From assembly GCA_017311315.1 (NCBI GenBank), contig CM029669.1, positions 20,037,683-20,101,682 of the forward strand: a stretch of DNA of 64,000 nt, written 5' to 3'. The notes under the pieces are model-generated. The model was not told the origin of the DNA, made no database searches, and saw only the letters and a list, made by a program, of their open reading frames with translations. The stretch is from Dendrocalamus latiflorus (taxonomy: Eukaryota; Streptophyta; Magnoliopsida; Poales; Poaceae). This document shows positions 32,439-44,037 of this stretch, in pieces. The first letter of the stretch is position 1. Each line of letters opens with the position of its first letter. A program made the translations under genes and the position numbers.

Positions 32439-33905
32439 GGGCCTGTTTGGGAGAGCTCCACCAGCTCTAGATTCACCAAATTCAGATCCAGATCCACTTT
32501 TCCAAGCAAAACAGTTCCAGCTCCAGCAGCTCCACCGTGGATCTGCTCCACCAAAACCATGGATCTAGCTCCAGATTCACCAAATTGGTGGAGCACAAAC
32601 TCAAGTTGGTGGAGTTGGGGAAAATTACCCACCACTGCCACTGGTTACACAAAAAAACGATTCGTTTTTCTTCTTTCTCGCAGCGCCTCCCCTCCTGGCG
32701 ACTTCTCCTCCTCTGCCGTGCCCCCTCCTCCTCCTCCTCCTCGGCCAGACGCCGCACCGCCCCAGGCCGGCCGCCGCGCCCCCCAGGCGCCGCCTCCCCC
32801 GCTCCACCTCCTCCTCTGCCGTGCCCCCCTCCTCCTCCTCCTCCTCGGCCAGACGCCGCGCCGCTCCAGGCCGGCCGCCGCGCCCGCCCCCCAGGCACCG
32901 CCTCCCCCGCTCCGCCTCCTCCTCTGCCGTGCCCCCTCCTCCTCCTCCTCGGCCAGCCGCCGCGCCGCCCCAGGCCGGCCGCGCCCGCCCCCCAGGCCGC
33001 CCCCCGGCCGGCCGCGCCCGCCCCCCAGGCGCCGCCTCCCCCGCTCCGCCTCACCCTGGGCACGAAAAACCGAAAACCGAGTACCGAACCGAATTTACCG
33101 AGAACCGAACCGAAAGTACCGAAACCGAAAATTTCGGTTCCAGGTTCGGTTCCAGGTTCTCAGGAACCGAATTTACCGAGGAAATTCGGTTCGGTGCCTC
33201 GGTTTACCGAAATACCGAACTACAAGGAATAACATGTTGTATTTGAGTAGTGAGTACTAAGTAATATGTAATATTATTGATGGGTCTATTGTGGACAACT
33301 ATATTATGTATTTGTGGCTTTTTCTCTGTATGATTTGGCACTTATTCTATATGAAATCATGTTACATTTCTGTCAAAATGGCTATTGAACTTGATGTTAC
33401 ATGCTGCTGTACCCTGTTCGGTAATTTCGGTAAATACCGGAACCGAACCGAAAGAACCGATACCAAATTTCTTCGGTACCGAGTCTTTTCAGGAACCGAA
33501 CGGTACCGAGATTCTCAGGAACCGAATTTGTATGGGTACCGAGGAACCGAACCGATCGGTTCGGTAGTACCGAACGCCCAGGGTTAGCTCCGCCTCCTCC
33601 TCTGCCGTGCCCCCTCCTCCTCCTCCTCCTCGGCCAGACGCCGCGCCGCCCCCGGCCGGCCGCACCCGCCCCCGCCCGGCCGCGCCGCCTCCTCTGCGCA
33701 CGTGCTTCTCATCGGGAGGAAGAAGAATGGAGCTGCTCTACTGACGTGTGGGGCCCAGGTGGAAGTGAGATAGAGAGAGAGGTGGAGCTGTACCAAACAC
33801 TTTGACGAATCCCAGATCCACGATGGAGCTGCTCCACGGTGAATCCAGCTCCAGATCTATATTTTTGGTGAATCTGGAGCTGGTGGAGCTCTCCCAAACA
33901 GGCCC
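32439..33905. mobile_element. PIF/Harbinger-like (Tourist-type) non-autonomous element, 1467 bp
   Basis: It begins GGGCCTGTTTGGGAGAGCTC and ends with the exact complement GAGCTCTCCCAAACAGGCCC. The inverted ends extend inward, more diverged (CACCAGCTC..AGATTCACC). TTA flanks both ends (32436-32438, 33906-33908), the usual target duplication of PIF/Harbinger elements. The interior has no transposase. It contains three to four GC-rich tandem units (about 100 bp) of CCTCCTCCTCTGCCGTGCCC, then CGGCCAGACGCCGCGCC, at 32.69-33.05 and 33.59-33.68 kb, interrupted by a nested element at 33051-33586. Confidence 0.88.
33051..33586. mobile_element. hAT-type MITE nested in the Harbinger-like element, 536 bp
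   Basis: The ends are TCACCCTGGGC and GCCCAGGGTTA (inverted, one mismatch). The 8-bp duplication GCTCCGCC lies at 33043-33050 and 33587-33594. Removing the element and one repeat copy restores the CTCCGCCTCCTCCTCTGCC phrase found in the neighbouring GC-rich tandem units, which confirms the boundaries. The interior is packed with ACCGAACCGA and CGGTTCGGT words, as in the larger element at 38861-39593. Confidence 0.85.
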
Positions 33906-33908
33906 TTA

Positions 33909-34046
33909 ATGCCTCTGGTTATAGGCTCCAAGTCCATTCCATGACGTGACCAGCGTCTAAACCCCACGTTTTTTTTTTCGCAATTCTAAAACCCCAGGAG
34001 CTCTCCGTCGCCTTCTTCCTCCGCAAGCTGCCGCGCCACCGCCGCC
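33909..34046 (+). promoter_or_regulatory. Short upstream region and leader of the COX15 gene
   Basis: Only about 140 bases separate the Harbinger-like element from the ATG. No clear TATA box is visible. The inserted element therefore sits within the proximal promoter. Confidence 0.4.
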
Positions 34047-37000
34047 ATGATGAGGAGCAGGGCGGCCGCAGCGCTGCTCCGCCTGGGCAAGGACCAGACC
34101 TCCACCCTGATGGCCCCTCGCCTCCCGAGGGGCGCTCCGGCCCCGGCCCCTGCTCCTCCTAGGGTTGGATCCGGCTACTGCGGCGGCGGCCACATCCTCC
34201 CGCCGCCCTCCTGGTCGACGGGTGGCTTCTTCGCCGCCTCCCGAATCGCCTTCTTCCACTCCTTCCGCTCCCTCGGCCCCAAGGTGCCGCGTCTCTCTGC
34301 CTTCGCCCCGTCCTCTACTTGCGTGGTTCATCGTGTTGATGCCATCATTTTCGAGGCGAGTGAATTCTAGACGACTTCCGAGGGGAATGAGCCGTGGACG
34401 ACCGCTCTATGAGGAGATTTGTGACTAAAGTGACATGAGCGTCGGTTTGGATGCGTCATTTTGGTTTTGGGTTAACATTTTGAATTTTTGATCATTTCGG
34501 AGCGGAAGGGTTATATCTGCTTGCTGTGATGAACTTATAGCTATGGTAAAGCTCGGCCGTGCCTGTGGTGTAAATTTTAAGTAAAAAAAATGTTGATTTT
34601 TTTTAACGTGGATATGTGGATGTGAAGGATGACATCTTGTTTCATTTATTATGAAATGCACACTATGGCTATAGAATTCATATCTTAAATTGAGGAATAT
34701 GATATGTAATTTATCACATTCATCTGTTTACCTTGGCTTCATATTTGTGTTACACATTGCTACTCTTGTTGAAAGGAATTCTCCAAAATTTACAGCTGAT
34801 CCATTTGTTTCATTTTAGAATTTATTGAGCCAATGCACACAGAAAATGTCGACTACAGCAGCACCACTGAATTCAACTATGGCAAATGCAACAGCAAATT
34901 CAGGGCTGAAGTTGCTCGTTACCAAAGGGCCTCAAGCACAGAAGGCAGTTGGGATATGGCTCTTCGGATGTGCTGCCTGGGTATTCAGCTTGGTCATACT
35001 TGGAGGAGTCACTCGGCTCACACGTTCTGGGCTGTCAATGACTGACTGGAAGTTCACTGGGGGCTTGCCTCCAATGTCAGACGAAGAGTGGTTACTGGAA
35101 TTCGAGAAATACAAGCAGTCACCTGAGTACAAGAGGTAATAATGCAATTGCTTCCTTAGATGCAATCCACTTAGTTTTCTAGCATCTTCAAAATTTATGG
35201 TCCTCTCAGATGATCGTAGCATCTGAAGGAAATGCCAATCTCATAGCTTTGGTGCTGCTGAACTTTTACTGCACTTTCGCCTTAGTGCTTGATAATTCTC
35301 CCAGTTAATTGATGAATCTGTGAACAAATGTTTACAACGCTATGCAAAAACTCATCTTAAATATTATAGGTCGTTGCAAATGGATTTATTTCCTTACTAG
35401 AGATGCTTCTCAAGGATTGTTTAATTGTCATCACTTGTGGTATACCCACCACCTATGCTCCAATGATTAACTGCAATTTTTTCAAGGCCTCAAGGACCAT
35501 TAGAACATGCCAGTGAGAACATCTTCTAGCTTAATAATCTTAACATTAACAGCTTGTTAGCAAGGTGTCGATAAAAGCTGTGAAAATTTTTGACTGGGCT
35601 GTGTCCTCCAATATAATTACCCTTTTAGAGAAGTTGATGTGAATTTGTTAGTTATGTGGGAAAAACAAACTCTACACATGAACTCTCAGCATAGGGTGCC
35701 TTTGGTTCTAAATTGCCATGAGATCTTTCCTGTCTCCCACCTATGGTCAGTCTCATCTAGTTTTCCCCCTTTTGAAACATCTATAGCTGTTTCATTGAGA
35801 TACCGTTTTGGATATCATATTTCAGCTAATGCGATAGCAGCATTCCATTAACATATCCAGGGTGAACAAAGGAATGAGCCTTGAAGATTTTAAATTTATA
35901 TATTGGATGGAGTATGCACACAGAATGTGGGGAAGAGCTTTGGGCTTTGTATTTGCTGTTCCTTTCGCATATTTTGTTGCAAAAGGCTATGTTACCCGCC
36001 AACTTGGACTCAGGCTCTCTGCTCTTTTTGCACTTGGTGGTGGGCAAGGACTGATTGGCTGGTGGATGGTGAAAAGTGGTCTTGAGGTACTCATGCAATG
36101 CCCTTCTGTTGAACTAGTAGGTTTGTTGCTTGGAGATTCACCAATTCCTTTTTGTCATCTTAGGAACCAGCATCTGAGTATGTTCAACCAAGGGTTAGCC
36201 CGTACAGGCTGGCAACTCATCTGACATCTGCATTTGTTATATATTGTGGTATATTGTGGACTGCGCTGTCAGTAGTGATGCCAGACCCTCTGGCTGGATC
36301 AATGAATTGGGTAAATGGTGCAGCCAAAATTAGAAAGTTGGCAATTCCTGTCAGTGCTGTGGTTGGCGTTACTGCCATATCTGGAGCATTTGTTGCAGGA
36401 AATGATGCAGTATGCCAACATTCTCTTTATTTTGCTGTCTTGGAAAATATGTATAGCTAAGCGTTTGTCCTATCTGTCTAATTATTTGCTATGACCAGGG
36501 GCATGCATACAATTCATTTCCAAAGATGGGTGACACTTGGATTCCAGAAGATGTGTTTAGTATGAAGCCTTTCATACGTAATTTCTTTGAGAATACATCT
36601 ACTGTGCAGGTAACTTTTTTTGTCCTCATATAGTAGTATACAGCTCTGAAAACCATGCTGTCTAGAAGTTTTGTTCTTAATGGGTTTGCAGATTTGTTCC
36701 CTTCGCTTCTTAGCCTTTAAGTTATTCATTCTGAAACAAGGAACACCTTGCTAGAATGACAAACAGATTTTACACTAATCAATAACAACCAGCCTCTTCC
36801 AAAAAATGCAGTGACCAATATTACAAGATAAGTTCTATAAGTACTAATTTCTTATAATCAGTTTATCAATTTCTGCAGCACAGAACTACCTACTTTTCAC
36901 ACGGCGGAGAACTTCCTGAAGCTTGTCATAATGCTTTATTCAGTCTCGTGGATTAACATGTTCTTTACATCCTTGTAGCTCAATCACCGAATTCTTGCAA

Positions 37001-37522
37001 CTACCACCTTATTGTCTGTGGGTGCCCTATGGTTGGCCACAAGAAAAATAGACATGCATCCAGTGGTCAAGTCTCTGATTGGAAACACACTTGGGATGGC
37101 TGCTCTTCAGGTATAATTCACAAATTCAGTTCTTTGGCTTTGTTTGATGTTAAGATTTCAACTATAAACGCAGTTCTGGCACATAAAGCAATCACTATGC
37201 ATTACTTAATCTGTATAGCTGATGAAGTTATTGTATCGCATGAGACAATATGTTCGCATAACATTATGAAACTACAACAATGGACGATTTTGCTACCCAT
37301 ACTATGATACTAATATACAACACACTAACTGTGCTACCTATTTTGTTTCAGGTTACATTGGGAATATCTACACTTTTGATGTATGTTCCTACCTCTTTGG
37401 GCTCAGCTCACCAAGCTGGGGCATTGACACTACTGTCACTGATGATCCTTCTCACACACTCTTTAAGAAGGCCGTCACCAGCTCTTGTGAAGTCACTTGC
37501 ATCCGCTGTGAAATCAAGCTGA
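34047..37522 (+). CDS. COX15: COX15, heme A synthase (mitochondrial inner membrane), 7 exons
   Basis: Exons: 34047-34283, 34819-35135, 35861-36086, 36164-36409, 36499-36609, 36979-37110, 37352-37522, giving 1440 nt and 479 residues with all junctions in frame. The first donor is a weak GTGCCG; the others are ordinary. It converts heme O to heme A for cytochrome c oxidase. Seen: an arginine-rich mitochondrial targeting N-terminus (residues 1 to about 60), then about eight membrane segments with family motifs ILGGVTRLTRSGLSM (from about residue 139), MEYAHRMWGR (heme-ligand His), GGGQGLIGWWMVKSGL, ATHLTSAFVIYCG, GNDAGHAYNSFPKMG, LNHRILATTT and SAHQAGALTLLSLM. ATGATG at 34047 gives two possible starts one codon apart. 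No lesion is seen. It is unrelated to its neighbours. Confidence 0.95.
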
Positions 37523-38586
37523 AACCATGCCATGAAATTTTCCATCAGACTCAATGGCTGGTTGATATTTTTGCCCTTCTAACGTGCGTCGGTGCCCTTG
37601 TTTCTTTGCACTACCGAACTACTGAAGTCTTTGACCCAGAAATATTCAATTCTTGCATAAGGCGTTCTCATAGTTTTCTAGTGCCAAATACTACAAACCT
37701 TTTACCAGAGTTATTAGGATATGTTGCACCTTTCCTTGCAATATCGCATTTTTGATATGCTGTCCGGAACTGTGGTTCTTTTTTACTGCGACTTATGGTT
37801 TATAGCAGTCGTTGATGGCTTTTGGCTCTAGTGTGGACGTTTGTGTGTATGAACCAAATGTTGATAAGCCGTTTCAAAAAAACTGTCCCGATAAGCTGTT
37901 TTGAAAAGGCGATAGAGAAATTGTCTTGCTTGTTTGTTCGGAGGAAACCATAAGTTGAAAAGAACCGGGCATATCTCTATTGAAGCTACTGTGTTATGGA
38001 CTTAAAATTTCCTACGACTTGGTTCATCTTTTTGTTGTGTATACCAGCCCAGCCAAGAACTTTTTGTGGTTCACCCTAAGAAATGCTGAGAATATGTGAG
38101 CTCATTACGTTTCAATGTACATCATGATCGGTACGTTTTCATGTACATAGGCCTGGTATTGCACATTTGCATGTACTGATGTATACGGTGTCACCATGTT
38201 ACACAACCATCGGTTTATTTGGAACGACTCAAATCATCTTATGATGGGGCTTGTTGTAGCCCACAAGGACCTTTTGCAGATTGGAGGATTTAAAAAGGAA
38301 TTTCTGAGGATCTGTTCTGTTCCAGCTTTTAGTGAAGGGAAAATCACAAACAACAAGTTAGCCTGAATTTGATTTACCCTCTACAGGTATATGGCAAATG
38401 TCCTCCACGAGTGCATGTCCTTTTCATGCTGATTAGGGTGATTTCCGTTGACATGGACCTCGTGGATTGCCAGGTTGGATACGAGGTATTCTAGCGTGGC
38501 CTATAGGATTAAGTGTGCGGCTCACGTCGGGTATAGGCGGGTCAGTCGTTGTTTTCCTCTTGCACCGAATTGAAACGACAGGAGGG
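37523..38586. other. 3' region of COX15 and spacer up to the Copia element
   Basis: The 3' untranslated region is probably in the first few hundred bases. A diverged copy of dispersed family 3 lies at 37795-37970. No gene is seen. GAGGG at 38582-38586 is the left target duplication of the Copia element. Confidence 0.55.
37795..37970 (+). repeat. Dispersed repeat, family 3 copy b
   Basis: It contains GATGGCTTTTGGCTCTAGTGT, GATAAGCCGTTTCAAAAAAACTG and CATAAGTTGAAAAGAACC, in the same order as 26300-26450. Confidence 0.55.
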
Positions 38587-38818
38587 TGTTAAACAACCGG
38601 TCTCTATCTCTAACTCCTTATCTCCAGGGCTGTTCTGAAGATAAGCGTGCAGGCAGATTGACAACAAGTTTAAATACTGTAGTCAATCAGGATAATGTAT
38701 ATCACCTTTTCTTGTTATTTCAAATGTAATCCTGATCATCTCAGGTTGATGTAACCTTGCATATAAAAACAAAGCCAACCCAGTTGGGAAGGTGCTGCGC
38801 CAAACATCTTTCTTCACA
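38587..38818 (+). repeat. 5' LTR of the Copia element (232 bp)
   Basis: It starts TGTTAAACAACCGG and ends CTTTCTTCACA. TATAAAAAC near 38761 is the likely TATA box. It differs from the 3' LTR at three positions (CTGTTCTG, GTTGATGTAA and TATAAAAAC against CTATTCTG, GTTGTTGTAA and TATAAATAC). Confidence 0.97.
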
Positions 38819-38830
38819 TGGTATCAGAGC
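38819..38830 (+). promoter_or_regulatory. Primer-binding site (initiator-Met tRNA type)
   Basis: TGGTATCAGAGC follows the 5' LTR without a gap, the standard primer site of plant Copia elements. Confidence 0.95.
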
Positions 38831-38860
38831 TTCCGATCTGAACCAAGATGTCTTCATCTT

Positions 38861-39593
38861 TAGGGCTGTGCATATTTCACCCGAACCGAAAAAACCGAAC
38901 CAAAAAAACCGAACCGAACCGGTCAACTCGGTTTGACCGGTTTTCGGTATTCGGTTCGGTTTTTGTATTTTGGGGATTTTTTGTGTTCGGTTTTTTCGAG
39001 AAAAAACGGTTAAAAACCGAAGAAACCGAATAAACCGGGCAAGGACCAAGCCGCGCGGGCGCACCGTGAATCACGTAGAGCTGTTCGGAGTTCGGACGGC
39101 CCGTAATATTTGGGCTTAAGGCGCGCCCTCTTTTCTCTTCTTTCGGGAGCACGGAGAGTTGTTCGGAGTTCGAACGGCCGAATATTTGTACGAGTGCGTT
39201 TGAAACCACTCGGGAAATACTTCATCTTCTACAAGTAGTCAAGTACTACGAAAGTTTCTTGCGTTTCAAACTGAGCCTAACTAGTGGAATGTACATCATA
39301 GGTACATGAGTGCTACATATACTATCAATTTAGAATACTTATAAAGCTCTAATTCTATTGCCAGTAGTATATTATCGTCTACTTGCCTCGATAGTCATTA
39401 TATCGTTTGTAATTTGCGTCAACTTTGGTAAATATGGTATTTACCGATACCGCACCGAAATAAATTGGGATTTACCGATACCGAACTGTACTTCTAAAAA
39501 TACCGTATATTACCGAACTACAAAGACCGTATTTACCGTATATACCACATATACCGAACCGATTAAACCGAAAAAACTGATTGCACAGCCCTA
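38861..39593. mobile_element. hAT-type MITE nested in the Copia leader, 733 bp
   Basis: The ends TAGGGCTGTGCA and TGCACAGCCCTA are perfect inverted repeats. The 8-bp duplication TTCATCTT is at 38853-38860 and 39594-39601. The interior is rich in CCGAACC and AAACCGAA words on one side and their complements on the other. There is no transposase. It entered after the Copia element, so it is younger than that insertion. Confidence 0.93.
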
Positions 39594-39618
39594 TTCATCT
39601 TCCTCTTCTTCCTCCGCC

Positions 39619-42600
39619 ATGAACACAACCAGTTCTGCTAGCATTACCACGCTCTCCTCCAGCCACTTTGTCACAGTCAAATTGAATCGTGTCAATTATC
39701 TGCTATGGAAAGCCCAACTCATTCCATATCTTCGGAGTCAAGGGCTTCTTGGTTTTGTAGATGGATCTACTAAACCTCCGGCGCAAATCGTCACCGAGAC
39801 AACGCAAGATGGTGCTGCTCAGGTGCCGAATCCTGAGTATCTCTCGTGGCTTCAGAAGGATCAATTGGTCCTGAGTGCTCTACTGTCGTCATTGACAGAG
39901 GAGATTCTTTCTCATGTGCTGTTCCATACTTCTGCCATGCAAGTCTGGACAACACTAGAAACGATGTTTGCTTCACGCACCAAGGCCAGGACGATGCAGG
40001 TGCGCATTCAACTTGCCAACATGAAGAAGAAAGACATGACAGCATCCGACTACTTCCAAAAGGTGAAGAGCCTTGCTGATACAATGGCTTCCATAGGTAA
40101 TCCACAGAAATTGTGTCGTACCTTCTCACTGGACTTGGCACAGATTATGATGCTTTCGTCACTTCGATGATTGCTCGATCTGAACCAATTGGGTTGCATG
40201 ATCTGTATGCTCAACTTCTCAGCTATGAGTTGAGACAAGAAATCAATAATCCAGCGATGCAGATTGAAGCTTCCGCCCATAATGTTGTTCGACAGAACTT
40301 CAATAACCGTGGAGGTGGATCACGCAATGACAAACAAGGACGTGGCTGAGGACGCGGTTACTCAGGCCGCGGATCTGGACATCATGGAGGAGGCCAATCA
40401 GGACGTGGATCGGGACATCACGGCGGAAATCGACCAACTTGTCAAGTCTGTGGTAAACAAGGGCATGATGCTCTTCGTTGTTATCACAGATTTGATCACT
40501 CATATCAAGCAGAAGATCCTCGAGTCGCGGCTGCAGCATCTTATTCTGTGGACACGAATTGGTATGCAGATTCAGGTGCGACTGATCATATTACAAGTGA
40601 CCTGGACAGGCTATCTATCAAGGAGCAGTACAAGGGGAATGACAAGATTCATGTTGCCAATGGAACAGGTTTGTCAATCTCCTCAATTGGTAATTCTCAT
40701 ATTGCTGGTTCACATGGTCCTTTAGTTCTTAAAAACGTTCTTCATGTCCCATCCATAAGCAAGAACCTTGTTTCAGTTCATAAATTAGCCAAAGATAACA
40801 AAGCCTTCTTTGAATTTCATCCTGATTTTTATTCTGTCAAGGATCAAGCCACCCAGAGAGTTCTTCTTCAGGGACCATGTAAGGGGGGATTATATCCACT
40901 TCCTTCTGCTCTTCTTCAGTCTGCACCACCACCTTTTCATGTTCCAAGATCATCCTTCTCCGCTGTGAAGATTACTACTACACAGTGGCATAGGCGACTT
41001 GGACATCCTGCTGCATCTACACTTCAGAAAATTTTTAGCTTCAACAATTTTCGGCCTAGTGAGAATAAAGGTGATCATGTTTGTGACGCATGTGCTCAAG
41101 CCAAGATTCACCAATTTCCTTATCAATCTTCTACTCATGTTACCAAATCTCCTTTAGAACTTATTCACTCTGACGTTTGGGGACCGGCTAGAGTCTCAGT
41201 TGGAGGTTTCAAATTCTATGTAAGCTTTGTTGATGATTATAGTCGATTCACTTGGCTTTATCTTGTGAAATGCAAGTCTGATGTTGAGCATATCTTCCTT
41301 CAATTCCAAAAATCTGTTGAAAGAATGCTTGACTGCAAAATTAAATCCATTCAAACAGACTGGGGTGGTGAATATCAGAAGTTGCACAATTTCTTTAGCA
41401 AAATTGGCATACAACATCGTGTCGCATGTCCGCATACTCATCAGCAGAACGGAACTGCTGAGCGAAAACATAGGCATGTAGTTGAGACCGGTCTTGCCTT
41501 GCTTGCTCAATCCTCTCTTCCTTTAAGGTTTTGGGATGAAGCATTCTTAACCGCTTGTTATATCATCAACCGGCTTCCTAGTCCTGTTATTCAAAATACC
41601 ACACCCCTTGAACGTCTCCTCAAGATAAAACCAGACTATACTCAGTTGCGAGTGTTTGGTTGCGCATGCTGGCCAAATCTGCGGCCATACAATGCGCGAA
41701 AGTTGGAGTTTCGATCCACACAATGTGTTTTCATTGGTTATAGCTCTTTACACAAAGGCTATAAGTGCTTAAATCCATCCACAGGACGTATTTACATTTC
41801 TCGGGATGTAATTTTTGATGAAACAGTGTTTCCCTTTGCTGCCACAACACAAAAGATGCATTGCTCACATCCCTTGACAACATCCTCCAGTATTCTTCCT
41901 GTTGTCCTTACTTCTGATCCACCCAAGCCTACTCAAAAAGGACCAGCAGCTGAGAATTATCTAGGAGATTTGACTTTAACCAATCCTGTAGGTGCTTCTG
42001 ATTTTTCAGGAACTGTGCCAGATTTGTTGCAGACTCCATCATCAGATCAGGCTGTTGTCGGTCTGCAGCACTCGACGGACGAACCGACTATTGTCGGTAC
42101 AGGAAATTCCGAAATGACTCCCAGTGAGCAGCAGCAGCAGCGCCCCTGCACTCGACTGAGAAACAACATCCGACAACCAAAGAAGTATACCGACGACACA
42201 GTACCATATGATGCCAACCGTCGAGCTTTCTATACTGCTGCACCTTCTGCTGAACCGCTGTCTCATCTTGCAGCTTTAAAAGATCCACAGTGGCGTGCAG
42301 CAATGGATTCAGAGTTTTAGGCTTTGCAAAGGAATAACACGTGGTGTCTTGTTCCGAGACAGCAAGGCCAGAATCTGGTTGATTGCAAATGGGTTTTCAA
42401 AATCAAATACAAGTCAGATGGCTCACTGGATCGGTACAAAGCCAGATTAGTTGCCAAGGGATTCAAACAGCGCTACGGCATTGATTATGCTGACACTTTC
42501 AGCCCGGTTGTCAAACCGACTACAGTACGCATCATTCTGGCCCTTGCTGTTTCGCAGGGGTGGACACTTCGGCAAATTGATGTCCAAAATGCTTTCCTGC

Positions 42601-43787
42601 ACGGTGTCCTTGAGGAAGAAGTTTATATGCGTCAACCACCTGGTTACGAAGACAGCAAGCATCCAGAGTATGTTTGTAAACTGCAGAAAGCTCTATGCGG
42701 TTTAAAACAGGCACCTCGGGCATGGTTCTTCAGACTGAGTTCCAAACTCATTGAACTTGGTTTTGTTCAATCAAAGGCAGATGTTTCCCTCTTCATTCTT
42801 CGGCGCCCAGAAGTCACAATTTATATGTTAATTTATGTTGATGACATAATAATTGCTAGCTCTTCTATGGCAGCTACTGATCAGCTGATTCAAAAGCTGA
42901 CAGCAGATTTTGCAATAAAGGATCTTGGGCGACTGAATTACTTCCTGGGAATAGAAGCGTCTGCAACCAGCACTGGTATGTTACTTACTCAAAAGAAGTA
43001 CATAACAGATCTGCTTAAGAAAACAAATATGCTTGAGTGCAAACCATCATCCACTCCCATGTCAAGTTCAGAAAGACTTTCTAAAGAAGATGGTGAAACT
43101 TTGTCAGATTCTGAACTTCTTCAATACAGGAGCACAGTGGGTGCATTGCAGTACCTGACACTTACAAGACCAGATATATCCTTTGCAGTCAATAAAGTTT
43201 GTCAGTTTCTGCAAACACCAACACAAACTCATTGGTCGGCTGTTAAACGAATTCTGAGGTATATAAAAGGGTCTCAGACAACTGGGCTTCACATTCAGAA
43301 ATCATCTTCAGTTCTACTCAGCCCTTTTTCGGATTCAGATTGGGCCGGGTGTGTGGATGACAGGAGATCAACAAATGGTTTTGCCATCTTCCTTGGACCC
43401 AATCTAGTATCCTGGAGTTCAAAGAAACAACAAGTTGTGGCGCGATCGAGCACAGAAGCTGAGTATAAATCGCTGGCAAATGCTACATCAGAACTGATAT
43501 GGATACAATCTTTGCTTAAAGAGTTAGGAGTATATCAACCACGATCACCAGTACTCTGGTGTGATAATCTGGGTGCCATATACCTCAGTGCAAACCCAAT
43601 TTTCCATGCACGGACAAAACACATTGAAGTCGATTTTCACTTCGTCAGAGAACGTGTTGCTCAGAAAATGCTTGATGTTCAATTCATCTCAACAACAGAT
43701 CAGGCGGCTGATATATTCACCAAAGCATTGGGTTGCAGATTATTTGATCGGCTTAAGCGCAATCTGAATCTGATCAAAGATAGTTGA
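39619..43787 (+). pseudogene. Copia gag-pol polyprotein with one frameshift and two in-frame stops
   Basis: Gag starts at the ATG 39619 (MNTTSSASITTLSSSHF). A frameshift near 40.10 kb (after ASIGNPQK) moves the frame to the one that carries YLLTGLGTDYDAF. A TGA at 40347-40349 follows. The zinc knuckle CQVCGKQGHDALRC lies at about 40.44 kb. The protease motif ADSGATDH is at about 40.57 kb. Integrase shows WHRRLGHP, HSDVWGPA and QQNGTAERKH. A second stop (TAG, 42318-42320) precedes reverse transcriptase (KARLVAKGF, then the catalytic YVDD at about 42.84 kb) and RNase H (SDSDWAGC, then STEAEYKSL). The catalytic motifs visible are intact, so inactivation is recent and limited to these three lesions. 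IFIGYSS-type and SRDVIFDE motifs fit the Ale/Retrofit group (inference). Confidence 0.95.
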
Positions 43788-43800
43788 TATTGAATGGGGC

Positions 43801-44032
43801 TGTTAAACAACCGGTCTCTATCTCTAACTCCTTATCTCCAGGGCTATTCTGAAGATAAGCGTGCAGGCAGATTGACAACAAGTTTAAATACTGTAGTCAA
43901 TCAGGATAATGTATATCACCTTTTCTTGTTATTTCAAATGTAATCCTGATCATCTCAGGTTGTTGTAACCTTGCATATAAATACAAAGCCAACCCAGTTG
44001 GGAAGGTGCTGCGCCAAACATCTTTCTTCACA
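43801..44032 (+). repeat. 3' LTR of the Copia element (232 bp)
   Basis: It is the partner of 38587-38818. A short purine-rich GAATGGGGC stretch just before it is the likely polypurine tract. Confidence 0.97.
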
Positions 44033-44037
44033 GAGGG

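Larger units (their letters stand above)
38587..44032 (+). mobile_element. Complete Ty1/Copia retrotransposon (Ale/Retrofit-like)
   Basis: Identical-length LTRs of 232 bp lie at 38587-38818 and 43801-44032 and show only three substitutions by eye. The target duplication GAGGG is at 38582-38586 and 44033-44037. The primer-binding site TGGTATCAGAGC (38819-38830, initiator-Met tRNA type) follows the 5' LTR. The interior encodes one gag-pol polyprotein in the order gag, protease, integrase, reverse transcriptase, RNase H, which is the Copia order. A 733-bp hAT MITE is inserted between the primer site and the gag ATG. LTR near-identity points to a recent insertion, yet the coding frame carries a frameshift and two stops. 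Confidence 0.97.

Noticed and set aside
32304..33260. 318-codon open frame with proline-rich stretches
   Set aside because: It crosses the tip of the Harbinger-like element, its GC-rich tandem units and the nested hAT MITE.
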